A stretch of DNA of 64,000 nucleotides from Paramecium octaurelia (GCA_905182995.1 CAJJDP010000118.1:53062-117061), one strand, 5' to 3'; shown: positions 24,993 through 37,079, counted from the first letter of the stretch. A program made the numbers and translations. Notes: generated by a model from the sequence alone, not told the origin.

Positions 24993-25828
24993 TAGAAGAA
25001 CTTGAAAATAGAATGTTATATGATTATATATTGTTTCAATTAGATTTAACATATCATCTACCATGTATTGTAAATAATCCATACAATTTTTTCAAGACAA
25101 TTTGTGTAAAAACAATAAAATAATTTGAGAAATTATTGCTACAGAACTGAACATTAATAATTATTAAATAAAATATTTCGTAATTTAATGATTAATCACT
25201 GATTAATCGATACTATTATTTTTACAAAAATAAAATTGAATTTTAAAAAAGGTTAATTCATTTATTTTGAGCTTAGTCTGAGAATTCTTTAAAACCTTTA
25301 TTCTCCAAACATAGTATACAAAGAATACAACAAATCTCTTAACACTAACTTAAAATTGACATTAAAATATTAGCATGGAGTATGAGTATCAAATGAAGTT
25401 TTGCAAATAAATTGTTTTAAAGCAGCTTTATATTATTAAACAAATGTGTTAATCTTGATCTATATTAGGACATATCCGATGAATTCCAAAGAAGGAGAAT
25501 GAAATTGAGTAATAAATATTGTACAATATTTTATTAATTATGTAATCCAATAATAGTATTTGGATGCTTATTAAATTGTTTTTAGTTTTAAATCACACTT
25601 TGATAGATATTATTGTATTGTTATCAGAGTGCCAAAAGGAATTAACTATCTTAACAGCAATTATGATAAAAGATAGATTAATTAAAAATATATATTTGAT
25701 TGTTTGTCCTTTCTGATTATCTCTACCATTAAACACTGTTACGGGTGTGTTTATTTTAGTATGAAAGTGCATCATTGTTAGTCATTGTTAGTTAATTGAT
25801 AAAAATAATTAATAAAGAAGTAAATTAA
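24993..25828. other. AT-rich intergenic
   Basis: No frame with convincing composition. A minus-strand frame at 25593-25775 is open for 60 codons but is hydrophobic and low-complexity. This region separates a plus gene and a minus gene that converge on it, so only terminators are expected. Confidence 0.5.
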
Positions 25829-26846
25829 TCACTGTGAAATAATTATCTTTTGGTATGCTTGTAAATATTTTCTGAGATGTGACAAGGAGTTATTGCAGAC
25901 ATATATAATCTATGAATAATTTAATAATTATTACATTATATTTTTGAATTAATAGTTAGATGAACGAGTAGAGTCTTTGGAGATAGTTGGAATCTTGATT
26001 ACCGCAAATGTTCACAGTGAAATAAGTAAAGTCATCCTTTTTGATCGAATTGCTGGATAATCCTTGAGAATTCTGGAATTCAATGATTGTATTCAGATTA
26101 GCCATTTTCAGAGAATTAAAGTCGTTTTAATTAGCAGGAACATAACCGTAACAGATATGGTTATCTAATTGATAAATTGATCTCTTAATTTGTTCCAATC
26201 CTTCACAAAAGACTACTAGGTAATTTTTGTAATAGCCATCTAAATCATTTATTAATCAACTTACTTGTATTCGTAAGGAGATTCAATTACTAGAGTGGAC
26301 TTGTATAATGTCTCTTGTTGATGAGATGAAACTAATAACGAATTTCTTTTTCTTCCAGAACATTCACAAGTATTCTTAAATAGGATATATCTTCTTTCTG
26401 TTTCATGCTGATTCTTCTCTTGAACATTCCTAAATCGTAGGATGATCCAGAAATGAACATTGCGTACTTTTTAGGGTTGTAACACTGAAACAAAATCTTC
26501 CTGTGATTCCAGATATCAGTTATAACTAAAAATAACAATTAGAAATACCTGTATTTTCAGTTGTCCTCACTATTCGATTGGGTCCCATTTCCCATTCAAT
26601 ATTTGTGGGTCTATCATACTCGCCGAAGAAGTATTTGTATTCGAAATCCTGTTCCTCCGCAGCAGCCACACCTGTATCCACTGTTAACACCCATGTGTCT
26701 CCCTATTAATTAAAGATGATACGTACTTCACACCATTGCATTCTTTTGGCTTACACAGGATTCCAATTGCCTAACTGCTCAAAGTTACCACACATGTACA
26801 TAGCCTCACCAAATGCCAAAGGGTATTGTATTTAGAAGGTAAGCAT
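25829..26846 (-). CDS. CBM20 starch/glycogen-binding protein, no catalytic domain
   Basis: Exons 26846-26727, 26702-26549, 26525-26265, 26239-25935 and 25909-25829 give 306 codons; introns are 24, 23, 25 and 25 nt. The N-terminal 95 residues form a CBM20 fold: AMYMCGNFEQLGNWNPVQA, MQWCEGDTWVLTVDTG and FEYKYFFGEYDRPTNIEWE, carrying the family's GNW and W-E-x-G/P signatures. A second region (FISGSSYDLGMFKRRISM...) is similar in outline but not clearly CBM20. No hydrolase, transferase or phosphatase domain is present. A role in binding amylopectin-like granules is inferred. The last intron and 3' end are less certain; without it the frame ends near 25782. Confidence 0.75.
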
Positions 26847-26885
26847 TGCTATAATTTTTTAAATGATAAATCCTGTAGATTTGTG

Positions 26886-27300
26886 TCATCTAATTTGTAA
26901 TTCATAATTGTTACTATTTTCAATGCTACGTATCAAAATGATAAAATATTATTTTTTTAATTCTCTTACCTTCATTCCAACTATCTCAATTAATTAATTT
27001 ATATCGAGACACTCCTTCCCAAAAACAAAGCTCAATTATATTCCAATGATATTCATTCCATTAACCTTCTAAATGTGGATCATTCCAATTTACAATATTT
27101 CAAAATGCTGAGTAAACCTAACAGTGAGTTTCAGGAATACAAAATTTTCATTAAATGTTTCATTCCATTCTGATCTCAAGATGCCTATTCCCATATATTA
27201 ATAGTTTGAACCTAAAAGTATTCTCAAAATGTTGTTTTCCTTGAGGAATAGATATAAATCCGATTTATTAAGTCAATCAAATCAAACATTCCTTTGAATA
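26886..27300 (-). other. Open frame of uncertain status
   Basis: A TGA-free minus-strand stretch reads ENNILRILLGSNYQYMGIG then SEWNETFNENFVFLKLTVRF and runs to a TGA at 26886. It lies between the CBM20 gene and the next candidate. I could not find a start or an intron joining it to a neighbour. It may be an exon of an unresolved gene or a decayed copy. Confidence 0.25.
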
Positions 27301-27347
27301 ACCATTTCATAATCTTATAGTGACAGAAATGAAATAGATGATCACAC

Positions 27348-27608
27348 TCAAAAGATAAGTGAATCAATATCATTATTCAAGTTATTAAGAAAAAAACCAT
27401 CAATTATTCGATCAAATTTCTAAGCATCCAACTTACACTAATTAGATAGAGCTATGTAGGTATCAAACAATACTAATTAGAGGAGAGCCAACTTTGATTT
27501 GACTTTTTCATAAAAAAATCTGATTGATTTCTTAAATTTTATTTGACTTTGGGTTTGATCAATAAACTGAATATATTACAAAGGACTTGATTCTAAATTG
27601 AGACTCAT
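27348..27608 (-). CDS. Possible small unknown protein, 86 aa
   Basis: An uninterrupted frame from the ATG at 27608 to the TGA at 27348 (MSLNLESSPLQYIQFIDQTQ..., ending NNLNNDIDSLIF). Amino-acid use is helical and charged, like neighbouring real genes. No homology is recognised, and it may be one exon of a longer gene. Confidence 0.35.
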
Positions 27609-28011
27609 AAAAGTGAATGTTGAAAGATTCCTCAGTGCACCTAGATTACAAGAGGTTAGAATGTAAAGAATATCAAAATTAGTTATTACATGTGGAAATT
27701 GAAATTAATGAATAATGATTTACTTTTAGGTAAGTATATTGGGAAAATAATCTATTTCTTTGATGGAATATAAAATATACTTTTTAGTAATAATAAATTA
27801 CATTAATATAATTATAAAATTATAGCATAATCTCAATGTTAAGATTATGTAATAATTTGACACGTATTAATTAATCCATTGATGTTAAGGAAACTGAAAG
27901 ATTAAATCATATTTTTATAATCTGAAAACAATCAAATCACTCATTATTGTATTTGATAGAGACTTTAAATGATAATAAAATTTAATGATATGATTATATT
28001 TTGGATGAATA
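27609..28011. other. AT-rich intergenic
   Basis: Low-GC spacer with no supported gene on either strand. Confidence 0.5.
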
Positions 28012-29138
28012 TCAAACTTTGATGTTTGAGAAATCTACGCTTTAAACGAGGGCTAAAGCTTGTTCACTAACTCCCAATTCTCTGGTGAATTCGTTCTTGG
28101 TGTTGGTATAGATGTCAGTTTCTTCAGCATAGGTGTTGTTCTCTAATTCTAATTCAGCAGTGTATTGTTTTTAATCAGCAGCTCTTTAGTCTCTGAATTC
28201 AGTCATTGAATCGATTTTCTCTATGGAAGATAAATCAAATGTGTTTACCATTGGTGGCAGTCAAATCGACAGTTGCTCTGTTAATTTATCTTTAGAATTC
28301 ACTGTATTCATCATCTAATTATTCAAGATAAGCCTCGTGATCAATAACGTCTTAAGCTTCTTAGGCTGTCAAATCATTGATTTGATCGACGACTGCATTT
28401 CTGAATTCGTTGAGAGCATCAACAATGTTCTTCAATACGTCTTGATTTGAGAAGTTTTGATTGGAAGCCAAATTAATCAAAGCTTTGATCATGGGTGCCA
28501 TTCTTGATCTTGATCTGATCTTGTTTTCAATGTTCTTGAGTGTATTTTAGAATCTTCTGATCTACAACAATGATGGGTTTGTGAGTGAGGCAAGAAGAGC
28601 CAAGGCATCATCGACTGAAGCAGTAGCATCATTCAATTCAGCAATTTATGCTTCGAAGGCCTCGTGTTCTTATTCTCTAACTAAGATTGCTTCATCATAA
28701 TTCTTTCTGTTGTCCTCTTGATATCCAATGACAGAATCAATCTTGCTTTAGATTTAGGCTCTTCTTGGGTAAAGGAGATTGTCCAAAGTGTCTTGTGTGT
28801 TATTGACATCTTGATTATTCAAAATACTCAATACCAATTACAGCATCTTGGATGTCTTATTCCAAACTGACTACTAAGGCATTGTGCTCGTTTGTTCTCA
28901 CTTAGAAGTTGAATTCTAATTCTTCCAATTCCTCTTCCAAATCGTTGATGAGCTCTTCAATAGCATCAATCAATTCTTAGACTGGTCCTCCAGCCATTGA
29001 GTGCAATTCAACCAAATGAAGTAAGGCTTTTCCATAGGTGCTTTTAGCCAAATCAGCTTAAACCTTGGCCATATTTCTCTCTTGGACTCTGGCTGTAAAG
29101 GCCACAGCAATGAGGGCAATCAGAATAATTGATTTCAT
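28012..29138 (-). CDS. Trichocyst matrix protein (TMP family)
   Basis: Exons 29138-28835, 28809-28249 and 28220-28012 encode 357 residues; introns 25 and 28 nt. The N-terminus MKSIILIALIAVAFTARVQ is a signal peptide. It is followed by heptad-rich, strongly acidic helices (VQELIDAIEELINDLEEELE) and a C-terminal segment TEFRDQRAADQKQYTAELEL, typical of Paramecium trichocyst matrix proteins. These are processed in the regulated secretory pathway and assemble into the crystalline core of trichocysts that expands on exocytosis. Size fits the family. The exact TMP subfamily is not assigned. Confidence 0.92.
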
Positions 29139-29501
29139 TTTATTTAATTATTAATCACATAAAAACGAATTCTTCCAATTATCAACCAAAAATTAATCAA
29201 ACTCCTCTCCTTTTTGTATACTGTCAAATTATTCCAAATCAGATCAATTTTGAAACACATGACTCACAACCTAATTTACTGTGTATATTCTCCTTCCTTT
29301 TCCTAAATTTTAGACCATCTATTTTTCCATTCCTGTATGATTTTTAATTTAATTTTGATTCACCTAAAGATAATCAAAATTAATATTATAATAGATATAA
29401 CAATAGATCGGAGATCGACCTTACTATGCACCTAAACCTGAGAATACCAGATAAATGGTTTATTTATGATTATAAATATCAAGCAAATTCTCTTGTTTTT
29501 T
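29139..29501. other. AT-rich intergenic
   Basis: Spacer upstream of the trichocyst matrix gene and downstream of the next minus gene. It should contain the trichocyst gene promoter. No coding frame is seen. Confidence 0.5.
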
Positions 29502-29942
29502 TCAAAAGAACAATTCTAAAGCCTATTTTATCTAATGACTATGTTTGGATTTAGAATTGAAAAGATTTCTCATCTCTTATAACGAATTGAGTAATTTCTT
29601 TTAATCCCTTGTAAGCAAATGCTTATGATCGATAACTTACCATTCACTTACATCAGTCTCCTCCTCTATTGTTTATATCATGTAATCTGAATCAGAATTG
29701 TGACTCATCACCCTCTCTATTTAATCCTCATCAATCAAGAAAGTGACTTCCTCATCCACTGAGTACATGAGCACCTTCCTTTCAGGTGTTCTCACCTACT
29801 CAGAATTGAATCTCACCAACCTATTATTCTACTTGGGGATCATTGTCTACTCCTAAAATGACAAAGATCTGGGTTTTCCCACTTCCTGAGTCAAATTCAG
29901 ATGTTAATGGAAACGAGCAATTATTGACACATCTTACTCCAT
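29502..29942 (-). CDS. Small unknown protein, 146 aa
   Basis: A continuous 147-codon frame from the ATG at 29942 (MEQDVSIIARFHQHLNLTQE) to a TGA at 29502. A 30-nt GT-AG segment beginning after EEETD is in frame and stop-free, so it could be an intron or coding. The middle is acidic (YSVDEEVTFLIDEDQIERVM); the end is helical and basic. No domain is recognised. Confidence 0.55.
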
Positions 29943-31589
29943 GTTTAAATGATAGCATTTATATAATTCCAAATTCTAATTTTTACCATTGTGCTCAATA
30001 ACGATTTAAAGTAAGTAGTTTTAATAACACTCTTACTTAATTAAGAAGTTTTAATACAAAGAACTCTTTGTGAACATACAGCAAAGTGACTTTTTTTCAA
30101 ATGTGCACTATTTGCCACATGGCAGATTTCGGTTGTTTTCACTTTTAAATTACAAAATCCACTATTCTGCTAAAATTTTCCTGTGACTCAGAGTGTGCTC
30201 TAAGTAAATCGATATACACAAGCTAACTTCATTAGATTTCGAGTTGAGGGTCTAGTTCAAAATATGCTGATTGTTAACATCCTAATTCGCGCATACTCTT
30301 TTATTTAGTATGAGATTCATGTATTCATTGAGAATAAATCTATGGTTTTGCATAGCTTAAATGAGTTGGTCCTTTTTTTAAATTGTTATAATTTATAAAT
30401 TAGACTTTCTTTTGAAGTCCCATTTCTACTTAGCTTTTCAGTTATTTTCCGATTTATTTTGAGCAACCTGAGGCATAAACGAGTCGTAATGAAGACCAAT
30501 TCTATTTATGGTTATCTTAGCTTCCAGTAGCTGAATGAGTCATGATATTTAAATTTTATATACTATACTATGTAATTATATTCAATAAGATAAATAAAAT
30601 TAATATGCAATATGAATTAAAAATAATTAATAATTATAGGTATTATTATAAAATATATTTTTAAAAATGTGAGTTGTGTAAATTTAAAAAGGAAATTCAT
30701 TTACTTATATATTAATGAATAATAGAGTTATATAGAGAATATTAAATTATTGTTTTTTTAATTTCAAATTCCACACTAGAAATTTTTAATATTTAATTTT
30801 CAAATTTGAAATTATGCTAAAGAATAGGATAAGTGAGTAAAAATTTGTTGGCATTTTTGATTTTAGAAAAACACAATAGAAATACAAAAAATTATTTGTT
30901 ATGGAATATTTTTCATTTAACATGCTTCTGTTATAAGAGATTTATAAAAGAAATAATATATTGTTTTATTATATCATTCAAAAATTTTAATACTGCATGT
31001 TTGAATAAATATACCATCTTCAAGTTTCATGTTCTAACAAGTTTAGTTAATAATAAATGTAAAAGATTATTCTATCTTGAGAATTCAATTATATTATTAT
31101 AATTAAACCTTACTATTTCTATTGCTACATACGCTTTTTTCTTGCTGTTTGTGACAATGAACAGTTTTTAATAATTGATTTTTTTTCTAAATAGTAAAAG
31201 TATTACAAAATTTGATAATCTAAAATGGAGAAGGAATCTAAATTTACAGTAGCTTAACATTTTGAAATATTACAAAATTTATAATTTTATTACTAAATTT
31301 TGGGTGAAAATAAATTTTGAATTAGTATTTAAATGATAAATCATAAGGAAATTGAAAATTACAATAATTTAAACACTCAATATATTCCGATAGAGTGATA
31401 ATCAAACCTTTACAAAAATTTGAATCATAATAATACTGATATTTTTACCAAATGATTCAAAAGAATTTAGACAATTATAATTAAAAAACAACTCTGTATT
31501 TCTGATTTTATTTACATATTATTTTAAATGTAGCAATAAGATTTAAAAATCTTAAAAAAATGAATAGTTATCAATAATTGATAAAAAAA
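29943..31589. other. Long gene-poor region with a GC-richer island
   Basis: The longest gap in the window. About 30.02-30.55 kb is visibly less AT-rich than its flanks, but every frame carries TGA at roughly the random rate. From 30.55 to 31.58 kb the DNA is extremely AT-rich. A plus-strand frame at 30833-31335 is TGA-free for about 167 codons but looks like translated AT-rich noise. The second duplicated segment starts here at 30975. Confidence 0.5.
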
Positions 31590-32255
31590 TCATTCAGATT
31601 TCTTCTGTCTTAGCCATTTACATATTTCTAAACCAGCAGCTAACGCAACTAAGACTCCAATACCAAGAGCGACATTCATAGAGCAGATTTTAGATATAGC
31701 TTTTCTTTGTACACTTATTGATGTGGTAACTACTGCATCTGACACACAGTTTACGACAGCTTTAGCAGAATTTGATCCAAGCTCTAACAAAAATGCTCCA
31801 CTAGATATTGCAGCAGGTTCTCCTCGACTTAATAGTCCTGTTATTATCAATACACAAGATTTAATGGCAACTTGGTTACAAGATGCAGCGATAAGAGGAA
31901 TAGCTAATGGCTATGAAGCAAGAGCAGCTCCTCCGATAAATACCACAATTGTACAACCTCCAATAATTACAACTTCCTTGGTTTTAATTTTTATAATTGA
32001 AAACATTTTAATAAGATCTGAGACTAAATCAATAAGATATCGTAGTATTTAAGTTTCTGGCAACATTCCTAACCAAATTACAAAAAATAGAGTCAATGTT
32101 TTGAGGCATTTTTTGAAAATGGTCTCATCATTTTAGATCCAAATAAATTATAAATATAGTATCATTACTGGTATTGATAAAACTAAGTTAAAACAAGGTA
32201 TCTAATTTATAAGATATATAAATGCAATAATGATCGAACTACCTAATATTTACAT
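31590..32255 (-). CDS. Artefactual second copy of the hydrophobic 221-aa protein
   Basis: Identical to the gene at 32915-33580 and lying entirely inside the left half of duplication 2. It should be counted once. Confidence 0.75.
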
Positions 32256-32914
32256 CTTACTTTGATTTTTTCCACATCAGATAGCTTCATAAAGTATANC
32301 ATTCAAAAATTTTAATACTGCATGTTTGAATAAATATACCATCTTCAAGTTTCATGTTCTAACAAGTTTAGTTAATAATAAATGTAAAAGATTATTCTAT
32401 CTTGAGAATTCAATTATATTATTATAATTAAACCTTACTATTTCTATTGCTACATACGCTTTTTTCTTGCTGTTTGTGACAATGAACAGTTTTTAATAAT
32501 TGATTTTTTTTCTAAATAGTAAAAGTATTACAAAATTTGATAATCTAAAATGGAGAAGGAATCTAAATTTACAGTAGCTTAACATTTTGAAATATTACAA
32601 AATTTATAATTTTATTACTAAATTTTGGGTGAAAATAAATTTTGAATTAGTATTTAAATGATAAATCATAAGGAAATTGAAAATTACAATAATTTAAACA
32701 CTCAATATATTCCGATAGAGTGATAATCAAACCTTTACAAAAATTTGAATCATAATAATACTGATATTTTTACCAAATGATTCAAAAGAATTTAGACAAT
32801 TATAATTAAAAAACAACTCTGTATTTCTGATTTTATTTACATATTATTTTAAATGTAGCAATAAGATTTAAAAATCTTAAAAAAATGAATAGTTATCAAT
32901 AATTGATAAAAAAA

Positions 32915-33580
32915 TCATTCAGATTTCTTCTGTCTTAGCCATTTACATATTTCTAAACCAGCAGCTAACGCAACTAAGACTCCAATACCAAGAGCGACAT
33001 TCATAGAGCAGATTTTAGATATAGCTTTTCTTTGTACACTTATTGATGTGGTAACTACTGCATCTGACACACAGTTTACGACAGCTTTAGCAGAATTTGA
33101 TCCAAGCTCTAACAAAAATGCTCCACTAGATATTGCAGCAGGTTCTCCTCGACTTAATAGTCCTGTTATTATCAATACACAAGATTTAATGGCAACTTGG
33201 TTACAAGATGCAGCGATAAGAGGAATAGCTAATGGCTATGAAGCAAGAGCAGCTCCTCCGATAAATACCACAATTGTACAACCTCCAATAATTACAACTT
33301 CCTTGGTTTTAATTTTTATAATTGAAAACATTTTAATAAGATCTGAGACTAAATCAATAAGATATCGTAGTATTTAAGTTTCTGGCAACATTCCTAACCA
33401 AATTACAAAAAATAGAGTCAATGTTTTGAGGCATTTTTTGAAAATGGTCTCATCATTTTAGATCCAAATAAATTATAAATATAGTATCATTACTGGTATT
33501 GATAAAACTAAGTTAAAACAAGGTATCTAATTTATAAGATATATAAATGCAATAATGATCGAACTACCTAATATTTACAT
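32915..33580 (-). CDS. Hydrophobic multi-TM protein, 221 aa
   Basis: An intronless 222-codon frame from the ATG at 33580 to the TGA at 32915. It holds about five to six hydrophobic segments (SSIIIAFIYLINQIPCFNLV, LFFVIWLGML, EVVIIGGCTIVVFIGGAALA, LGIGVLVALAAGLEI) and a basic tail. The C-terminal half is notably Ala/Ser/Val-rich compared with other genes here. No family is recognised. The same reading frame is open upstream across a single TGA into the neighbouring gene; with a 21-bp gap I treat them as two genes. Confidence 0.6.
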
Positions 33581-33601
33581 CTTACTTTGATTTTTTCCAC
33601 A

Positions 33602-34240
33602 TCAGATAGCTTCATAAAGTATATGATAATATAAGTTTGGATTTAAAAAGTTTTCTCTAGTGAATTTCATTAAACTTTTAAGTGGTTTCTTTTCTCTAAC
33701 AAATGCTAAAATATTCTCAAAAATCTTTTAGATTAAAATTTTTGTAGCAGAGATTAAGCTAGGCAATTCTACTTTCTAAACTGCATGTAAATTTATATCA
33801 ATGAGATATTTATTTATATACTCTTTAACATGATTGACATAATGAATACAACTATTCTTAAGGAGATTATATTCTAATGAATCTTAACTATTTAATTATC
33901 TTAAATTATATAGTTCTTATACTATGAACAATTTATTGAATTATGATGAATCATACCTCTCAATTACTGTGTAGCCTTTTCTTTCTTCATTGTTAATTAA
34001 GGAACTAGTGAAACCTTCCTATAAGTAATGCAATATCATTTATTCATTCTCAGTTGTATTCAAAATTATTGCGTAATGGTGAAAGAAAGCCTCACTAAAA
34101 AGTTCTTTGATTTTTTTAATTAGAGAATTTTCATTTTATTCCACCTATGATTAACCTGAAGACTTTTGTAAAGGTCGACAAACAACTTCAATTGTTGTTA
34201 CAGTTTAAGCAAGTTGTGATCCATTGATTGTTTACACCAT
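33602..34240 (-). CDS. Unknown protein, 212 aa (N-terminus uncertain)
   Basis: A 213-codon frame from the ATG at 34240 (MVQTINGSQLAQTVTTIEVV) to a TGA at 33602. The same frame stays open upstream to about 34337 and encodes a hydrophobic stretch (NLLVIELYIALLCVQLSINF), so an upstream start or 5' exon making a signal anchor is possible. The C-terminal half is helical (ISATKILIQKIFENILAFV). No domain is recognised. The next gene begins 21 bp downstream in the same frame. Confidence 0.55.
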
Positions 34241-35042
34241 ATTATAATAATTGAAATTGATAGAAAGTTGAACGCATAATAAAGCAATGTATAATTCTAT
34301 AACTAATAAATTCCAAATCAGTTTTTTTAAGCAATTTTTCAATCAAACAACGCAATTTTATAATATTAATCATCAAATAATTAAGATGAAGGTTAATTAT
34401 ATTTGATATTGAAATAAGGAGATTGCTGTAATTTATATTGAAATTTTGTAATATAAAAAATTTATTTAGCCATAGTGGACTTGTAAAATCTAAAGTTTTT
34501 AAGCAATATTATTATATTCTCATCAGATGCATAGATATTTGGGATGCTCATACTACGAAATTAATCATATATTAATATTTATCATTTAAATATTATTAAT
34601 AATAAAAGAACTAATTAAAAGAATATTTTGATAAGCTGCAATCTCTCATTTAATTTTCTAATTTTAACTGATAAATTAATCCTTTCATAAGATTTTTTTA
34701 GTATTTTTTAATTCATGTAGATTAATTAATTATTCTTTAATAGTACCAAAAATTTTAAGTAAGGTTATTATTAGAAATATTTAACTAATTTAAATATATT
34801 TTTTTTAGATTAGATGCTCTCTTTTAATAAAGATTAAAATACTAAATTTATCAGTGACAAATGAATAAGGCAACAAACCAGAATATTATTTTTAAATACT
34901 CATTGATTTTTAATTAGATTTTAAATCCTAATATGTACCCTCAACCTTATAAGAAAGTCTATCTTTATCAAACTAGACAATCTATATTGCTTCAAATTAA
35001 TTAATAAATTTTTAAATATGGCAAATCATAAAAATACATATC
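34241..35042. other. AT-rich intergenic
   Basis: Very low GC, no supported coding frame apart from the possible N-terminal extension of the minus-strand gene ending at 33602. It separates that gene from the 3' end of the surface-protein gene. Confidence 0.5.
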
Positions 35043-35855
35043 TCATTACACTAATAGATGGATAATTAGCAATGATGATAACAAGATGGCATTGCTTGTA
35101 TCATCTGTATCGTCTTCAGTTGGGCACACTGTACATTTATTATCCAACCAATAATATCCACCATCTGTTAATAATGAACATTAATTTTATGTTAACTCTG
35201 TTATATCTGCTCTCTCTTCGCACTTTTAGGTTGTGGTATTCCACTTGCAAAGTGTTTTGGCTCCAAAATATCCATCATTTGCAAGAATACAAGTATTCAC
35301 AGTTAGATTGGATGCACAAGTATAAGCCTTGCATTCAGAACCCGAAGCATCACATCCAAGATTGGAACAAATTTCTAAAGGAATTCCAGCACAAGTGTTT
35401 GGGTCATAACTCTAACATTTTCCTTGTGAATTGAGCCAGCAAAATGAATTCTCATTTTCAAAACTATTTTTGCAATTTTCTGCGGTTTATGATGCGCAAG
35501 TTACTGCAGTGTATGATTTACACTTATAAACACCATTAGTTTAGGTGGCTTCGGCTGCACAATTTCCTCTCTTAAACATACAATCTATTTAAGTTGTAGC
35601 TGTGTATTTTGAGCAATCTCCAGTAGTTTCACAATTTCCTTCTGGATTGATAGAACATCTAAAGAATGTTTCACATCTTTCAAGAATGATGTTTGAGCAA
35701 TTCTTTAGCCCACAAGCATTATTACTCCAAGAACAATAAGGGACATTTTCGCATTCAGTCTAACCGCCAAATAATGTACAATCACATCTATTCTTAGTTG
35801 AAAGAGCCTGAAAAGCACTTAAGAGCATGAAGCAAAGCATAATTGTTTTTGACAT
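35043..35855 (-). CDS. Cys-rich GPI-anchored surface protein
   Basis: An intronless frame of 270 residues. The N-terminus MSKTIMLCFMLLSAFQALS is a signal peptide. The body has many cysteines in repeats of about 30-40 residues with C-x(n)-C-W/K patterns (NVPYCSWSNNACGLKNC, NSFCWLNSQGKCQSYDP). The C-terminus ends in a hydrophobic tail (SNAILLSSLLIIHLLVQ) after an Asp/Thr/Ser-rich stretch, as expected for GPI anchoring. It resembles the repeats of Paramecium surface (immobilisation) antigens but is far smaller than the 250-300 kDa antigens. Coating of cell or cilia surface is inferred. Confidence 0.8.
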
Positions 35856-36252
35856 TTAAATTAATAATGATTATCATTAAATAGTTCAAGCTTTAAATTG
35901 TTAAATCTATGGATTAAGGCATAATATTTTTCAGAATGATAATATAAATTCAAAAATATAAAATCTCACTATTTAAATTAAATATAATAAATGTAATAAT
36001 ATGTATGTAATGCCAAATTTTTGTTTATTGCATTTAATAATTATTATCAACAAATTCTATATTCCTTATATCATGCTCACAAAACACATTTAATAAGTTT
36101 ATAAATCCTATTTTAATTGATAATTAATAAAAAATATATAAATAAGCTTTAATTAATTTATATTAATAAAATGTAATATAATTCATAATAACAAATTCGA
36201 TATTAAACTCCAGAGGACTTAATTTATTCATAATTCAATACAAAAAGAGAAA
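35856..36252. other. AT-rich divergent intergenic region
   Basis: Lies between the divergent surface-protein gene and the coiled-coil gene; both promoters should be here. No other feature is seen. Confidence 0.5.
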
Positions 36253-37029
36253 ATGAATCCACAAATTCTTAGATGTAGACCCAAACAAAAGTAAACGATA
36301 TTTAATAATAATGAGCATTCAATTGAATTACTAAAATAAAAATTAATAAATCGTTAATTTCAGAATGATTCATCTATTCCAAATCAAAATTAATTAGTTT
36401 ACTAATTATTTCAACTTCAATAAAAAGTACGAAATTCTGAAAAAAAATTCATTAAAAAAGAGTTGTTTTTATAGGAGGAGATATTAAAGGCACAAAAAAA
36501 TTTTGAAAAAGCCATGAATTTAATGAAATTCAAATATTAAATGTAAATAGAAGATCTAAATTCTGAGTTAAAAATAAAGGATGAAGAAATATGCAGTCTC
36601 AATTTATAATTATAATAAAATAATTTGAATAAGTTAGGCAAAAGATAGTTTTCATCCTAAGAATAGCAGAGAAATTACATAATTAATGAATACCCAAATT
36701 CTGTAAGTTCTAGGAAACATGGGCAATTAAAGATGCCGACGAGATCTCAGAATTCAAGTAGAAAAGAGATTGCAAATAAATATTAGAAAGAACTGAGTAG
36801 GATTAGAATTCAGACATCAGAATTCGCTCAAAAAGTGGAAAATGAAAAAAGTTAAATTCAATCTGACATTGCTATATTAAAAAGTCAGAAGCAAATTCTT
36901 AAAAGTTACTTGAACCTGCATAGTGATCGAACCTAATATAATTCTCCAATAAAATCTATCAATACTGAGATGAATAGACAGAACAGCTCTTCCTTTGGAG
37001 TTAAAGAATACTTCTCTCGAAAGTACTGA
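36253..37029 (+). CDS. Coiled-coil protein of unknown function, 258 aa
   Basis: A continuous 259-codon frame without obvious introns (MNPQILRCRPKQKQ..., ending EYFSRKY). Residues about 45-120 form a Lys/Glu/Gln coiled coil (EEILKAQKNFEKAMNLM). A Ser-rich basic linker follows, then a second coiled coil near 180-215. Gln is encoded mainly by TAA/TAG. No named domain. Its stop faces the NEK kinase stop 50 bp away. Confidence 0.65.
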
Positions 37030-37079
37030 TTGTTGATTAATCTTTGTATGTATGTATTTAATAGCAATGAATTATTCAA

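Larger units (their letters stand above)
30975..33623. repeat. Flush direct duplication around N (assembly overlap 2)
   Basis: Segment 30975-32298 recurs as 32300-33623 (1,324 bp, offset 1,325) with an N at 32299. The two copies abut the N exactly, as at the other three junctions. Confidence 0.9.

Noticed and set aside
26936..27110. Plus-strand frame starting MIKYYFFNSLTFIP
   Set aside because: Composition is poor and it is antisense to a better minus-strand frame; neither is proven.
30097..30543. Pseudogene with three in-frame TGAs
   Set aside because: The TGA spacing equals random expectation for this composition, so I report only the composition anomaly.
30833..31335. Plus-strand frame of about 167 codons under the ciliate code
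   Set aside because: It lies in extremely AT-rich DNA where TGA is rare; it lacks an upstream ATG and its amino acids are the Phe/Ile/Lys/Asn/Leu mix expected from noise.
31723..32052. Plus-strand 109-codon frame, repeated at 33048
   Set aside because: Shadow of the hydrophobic minus-strand protein; the minus frame is longer and has coherent TM segments.
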